The position numbers were made by a program, and so were the translations under genes. The notes below the pieces were generated by a model that saw only the letters and a list, made by a program, of their open reading frames with translations, was not told where the DNA came from and made no database searches. A DNA stretch of 33,714 bases, taken from assembly GCA_049610565.1 (NCBI GenBank), contig JBMYZR010000025.1:1-33714 (forward strand). Reading direction: 5' to 3'. Below, piece after piece: positions 28,626-33,714 of this stretch; the stretch's first letter is position 1; every line of letters starts with the position of its first letter. The DNA comes from UBA8752 sp049610565. Lineage in GTDB: Bacteria; Bacteroidota; Bacteroidia; Flavobacteriales_D; Sanyastnellaceae.

Positions 28626-28651
28626 TTGCCACGGGGTGCGGATTACCTTTG
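28626..28651 (+). promoter_or_regulatory. Probable icmF promoter
   Basis: TTG (28626-28628), 15 bases, then TACCTTTG (28644-28651), an exact TAnnTTTG. The spacer is shorter than the usual 17-23 bases. The icmF ATG follows 21 bases later. The hairpin just upstream could separate this unit from the lysyl oxidase gene. Confidence 0.5.
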
Positions 28652-28672
28652 CCGTGCTCCATTGAAACGCGC

Positions 28673-32056
<3,384 letters not shown>

Positions 32057-32065
32057 TCCTGCACG

Positions 32066-32782
32066 GTGGTCGTTTCCCTCTGGTCCGGTCCACGTTCGAT
32101 GAGCACCGCGCTCATGTACAGCTTCGCCCAGCGCGCGGACACCCGAGTCCTGGACGAACCGCTCTACGGACATTTCCTCATCCACACCGGCGCGGAACGG
32201 CCCTGCCGTGAAGCCACCCTGGCCGCCCGTCCCTCCGACCCGGATGCCGTGCTCGCATTCATGGCTCCGACACCGGAAGAGCGCTCGGGGGACGAGATTC
32301 TGTTCTGCAAGCACATTGCCAACCACACCCTCGGCCTGCCCTGGTCCGCCTTTCGCGATCACCGGCACGTCATCCTGTTCCGCAACCCCGCTGCCGTCAT
32401 GGCCTCGTATGGGGCTCACATCGACCGCCCCTTGATGCGGGACCTCTGTTATGCCCACCAACTCGAGCTCCTCGAACGGCTCGAGGCGGAGGGACAACCG
32501 CCACTGGTTGTCTGCAGCGACCGCCTGCAGGCCGAGCCCGAGCGGGTGCTGCGCGCCTTGTGCAGTGGTCTGGGGCTCGACTGGGATCCGGCCATCCTGC
32601 ACTGGCAGCCCGGCGCCCGGCCCGAGGACGGTCCGTGGGCACCTTGGTGGTACGATGGGGTGCATGCCTCCTCGGGGTGGGAAGCCCGTCCTCCGAAACA
32701 GCATTCGGTTCCGGCCCACCTGACCGACCTTCACCAGGCCTGCCTCGGGGCTTACGAACACCTTCTCCAACGCGCGATCTGA
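32066..32782 (+). CDS. Sulfotransferase-like protein
   Basis: A 238-residue protein that begins MVVSLWSGPRSMSTALMYSF, in which GPRSMST resembles the 5'-phosphosulfate-binding loop of sulfotransferases. A second motif, VILFRNPAAVMASYGAH (about 102-118), resembles the 3'-phosphate-binding segment with Arg and Ser. Both are needed to bind the donor PAPS. The acceptor is unknown. It starts with GTG 9 bases after the icmF stop, and its stop overlaps the next ATG by one base as TGATG, so it is closely tied to the aminotransferase-like protein. Other P-loop hydrolase families are possible, but the pair of motifs favours a sulfotransferase. No signal peptide is seen. Confidence 0.75.
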   Translation: MVVSLWSGPRSMSTALMYSFAQRADTRVLDEPLYGHFLIHTGAERPCREATLAARPSDPDAVLAFMAPTPEERSGDEILFCKHIANHTLGLPWSAFRDHRHVILFRNPAAVMASYGAHIDRPLMRDLCYAHQLELLERLEAEGQPPLVVCSDRLQAEPERVLRALCSGLGLDWDPAILHWQPGARPEDGPWAPWWYDGVHASSGWEARPPKQHSVPAHLTDLHQACLGAYEHLLQRAI

Positions 32783-33687
32783 TGGCCAAATTCAATCAAC
32801 CCGACCCCCGCAATGCCGGCACCCAGTGCTGGGTCAATGGACTCGTTCCACGGGATGCCGCCAGCGTCCATGTACTCGACAGCGTGGTCCAGGGGGGCGA
32901 TGCCGTCTGGGAAGGCTTGCGCATCACCGACGGCCACGCCATCCAACTGGAGCCCCACCTCGATCGCCTGGTCGACTCGGCCCACGCCCTGGCCTTCACC
33001 GACATCCCCGACCGGGAAGCGTTGCAGGACGCCATTTTCCAGACCCTCGAAGCCAATGGCATGCGGGATGGCGTGCATTGCCGCATCACCTTGTCCCGGG
33101 GCCGAAAGTCCACCAGCGGGATGGATCCCCGGCTCAATGTCCACGGCCCGACCCTGATCATCGTGCCCGAGTACAAAGGCATGGTCTACGGCGACGAAGG
33201 CATCCGGCTGATCACGAGTGCCATCCGACGGAACAGCCCCCAATTCCTCGACAGCCACATCCACCACAACAACCTGCTCAACAACATCCTGGCGAAGATT
33301 GACGCCAACGTAGCCGGGGTGGATGACGCGGTCATGCTGGACGACCGGGGCTTCCTCGCCGAGACGAACGCAACCAACCTTTTCGTGGTGCGCAATGGAG
33401 TGCTGCTGACACCGTTCGCGCACGCTTGCCTGCCCGGTTTGACCCGGCGGTTCGTGCTGGACGTGGCCGAGCGCGTGGGCATCGAGGCCCGGGAGGCCGA
33501 CCTCAGCCTGACGGAGCTGTACACCGCCGAGGAAGCCTTCACCACCGGCACGATGGGCGCCTTGGCCCATGTCACCGAAGTCGACGGGCGACGCATCGCT
33601 GGCGGCACCAAGGGCCCGCTGACGCTCAGGATGCAGCAAGCGTACGAGGACCACATCCTCGAAACGGCCACGCCCCTTCCCTTCTGA
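32782..33687 (+). CDS. Aminotransferase class IV-like protein lacking the catalytic lysine
   Basis: A 301-residue protein with the fold of class IV PLP enzymes such as branched-chain aminotransferase and D-amino acid aminotransferase. LDSVVQGGDAVWEGLRI (about 32-48), Glu194 in AETNATNLFVV, LPGLTRRFVLDVA and TGTMGALAHVTEVDGR are typical. The segment that normally reads IKSxNxLxNxLAK, where the Lys forms the Schiff base with PLP, reads IHHNNLLNNILAK here, with His161 in place of that lysine. The genomic codon is CAC. An ordinary transaminase reaction is therefore unlikely unless another residue takes over. The start overlaps the sulfotransferase stop. The complete fold suggests a kept binding or scaffold role. 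Confidence 0.85.
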   Translation: MAKFNQPDPRNAGTQCWVNGLVPRDAASVHVLDSVVQGGDAVWEGLRITDGHAIQLEPHLDRLVDSAHALAFTDIPDREALQDAIFQTLEANGMRDGVHCRITLSRGRKSTSGMDPRLNVHGPTLIIVPEYKGMVYGDEGIRLITSAIRRNSPQFLDSHIHHNNLLNNILAKIDANVAGVDDAVMLDDRGFLAETNATNLFVVRNGVLLTPFAHACLPGLTRRFVLDVAERVGIEAREADLSLTELYTAEEAFTTGTMGALAHVTEVDGRRIAGGTKGPLTLRMQQAYEDHILETATPLPF

Positions 33688-33714
33688 TGGCAGCGGCTAT
33701 CTTGGCCGCACACC

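Noticed and set aside
33687..33714. An ATG overlapping the last stop as TGATG (MAAAILAAH), which could start another gene.
   Set aside because: Only nine codons are visible, and the same bases contain TATCTTGG, which resembles a promoter -7 element; I cannot tell the two apart.

Overview
The window looks like chromosomal DNA from a GC-rich, aerobic, free-living member of the Bacteroidota. The evidence is a PorP/SprF protein in an operon with a SprB-repeat adhesin that ends in a type B type IX secretion (T9SS) sorting domain, a DUF4294 protein, GCTD-type calcium-binding repeats, starts without Shine-Dalgarno sequences, and a clear Bacteroidota promoter (TTG, 19 bases, TACATTTG) in front of a tRNA gene. 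No phage, transposon, CRISPR or plasmid genes were seen. Genes are tightly packed, with several 1-4 base overlaps.

Layout. 1-2037: the tail of an upstream gene, a DUF4294 protein, and convergent to it a His-rich lipoprotein of the proline iminopeptidase family. 2052-7754: acetyl-CoA synthetase, divergent from a large secreted M43 metalloprotease. 7790-7964: a terminator, tRNA-Arg(ACG) and its promoter. 8025-11939: a multistep phosphorelay made of a TPR hybrid histidine kinase with two near-duplicate receivers, a free Hpt protein, and a receiver with a C-terminal membrane helix. 11986-15173: an outer-membrane protein, a DnaQ/GIY-YIG nuclease fusion, a 52-residue ORF and an ECF sigma factor. 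15391-18814: uvrA and exported msrB. 18883-23652: a surface operon of SprB-like adhesin, PorP/SprF and a small secreted protein. 23718-25528: truC and a DUF3089 hydrolase. 25583-28594: a 1003-residue secreted protein with a lysyl oxidase domain. 28673-33687: icmF (fused acyl-CoA mutase), a sulfotransferase-like protein and an aminotransferase class IV-like protein that lacks the catalytic lysine.

How it fits together. Much of the window serves the cell surface: two secreted multidomain proteins (M43 protease and lysyl oxidase) share a paired dockerin-like C-terminus in place of a usual T9SS tail, while the adhesin uses the type B tail. The lysyl oxidase domain keeps the three copper histidines and both residues that form the LTQ cofactor, with the same 35-residue spacing as in the animal enzyme, so it may oxidise lysines in extracellular protein. 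The strongest candidates for new biology are this protein, the lysine-less class IV aminotransferase-like protein paired with a sulfotransferase, and the relay that ends on a membrane-anchored receiver.
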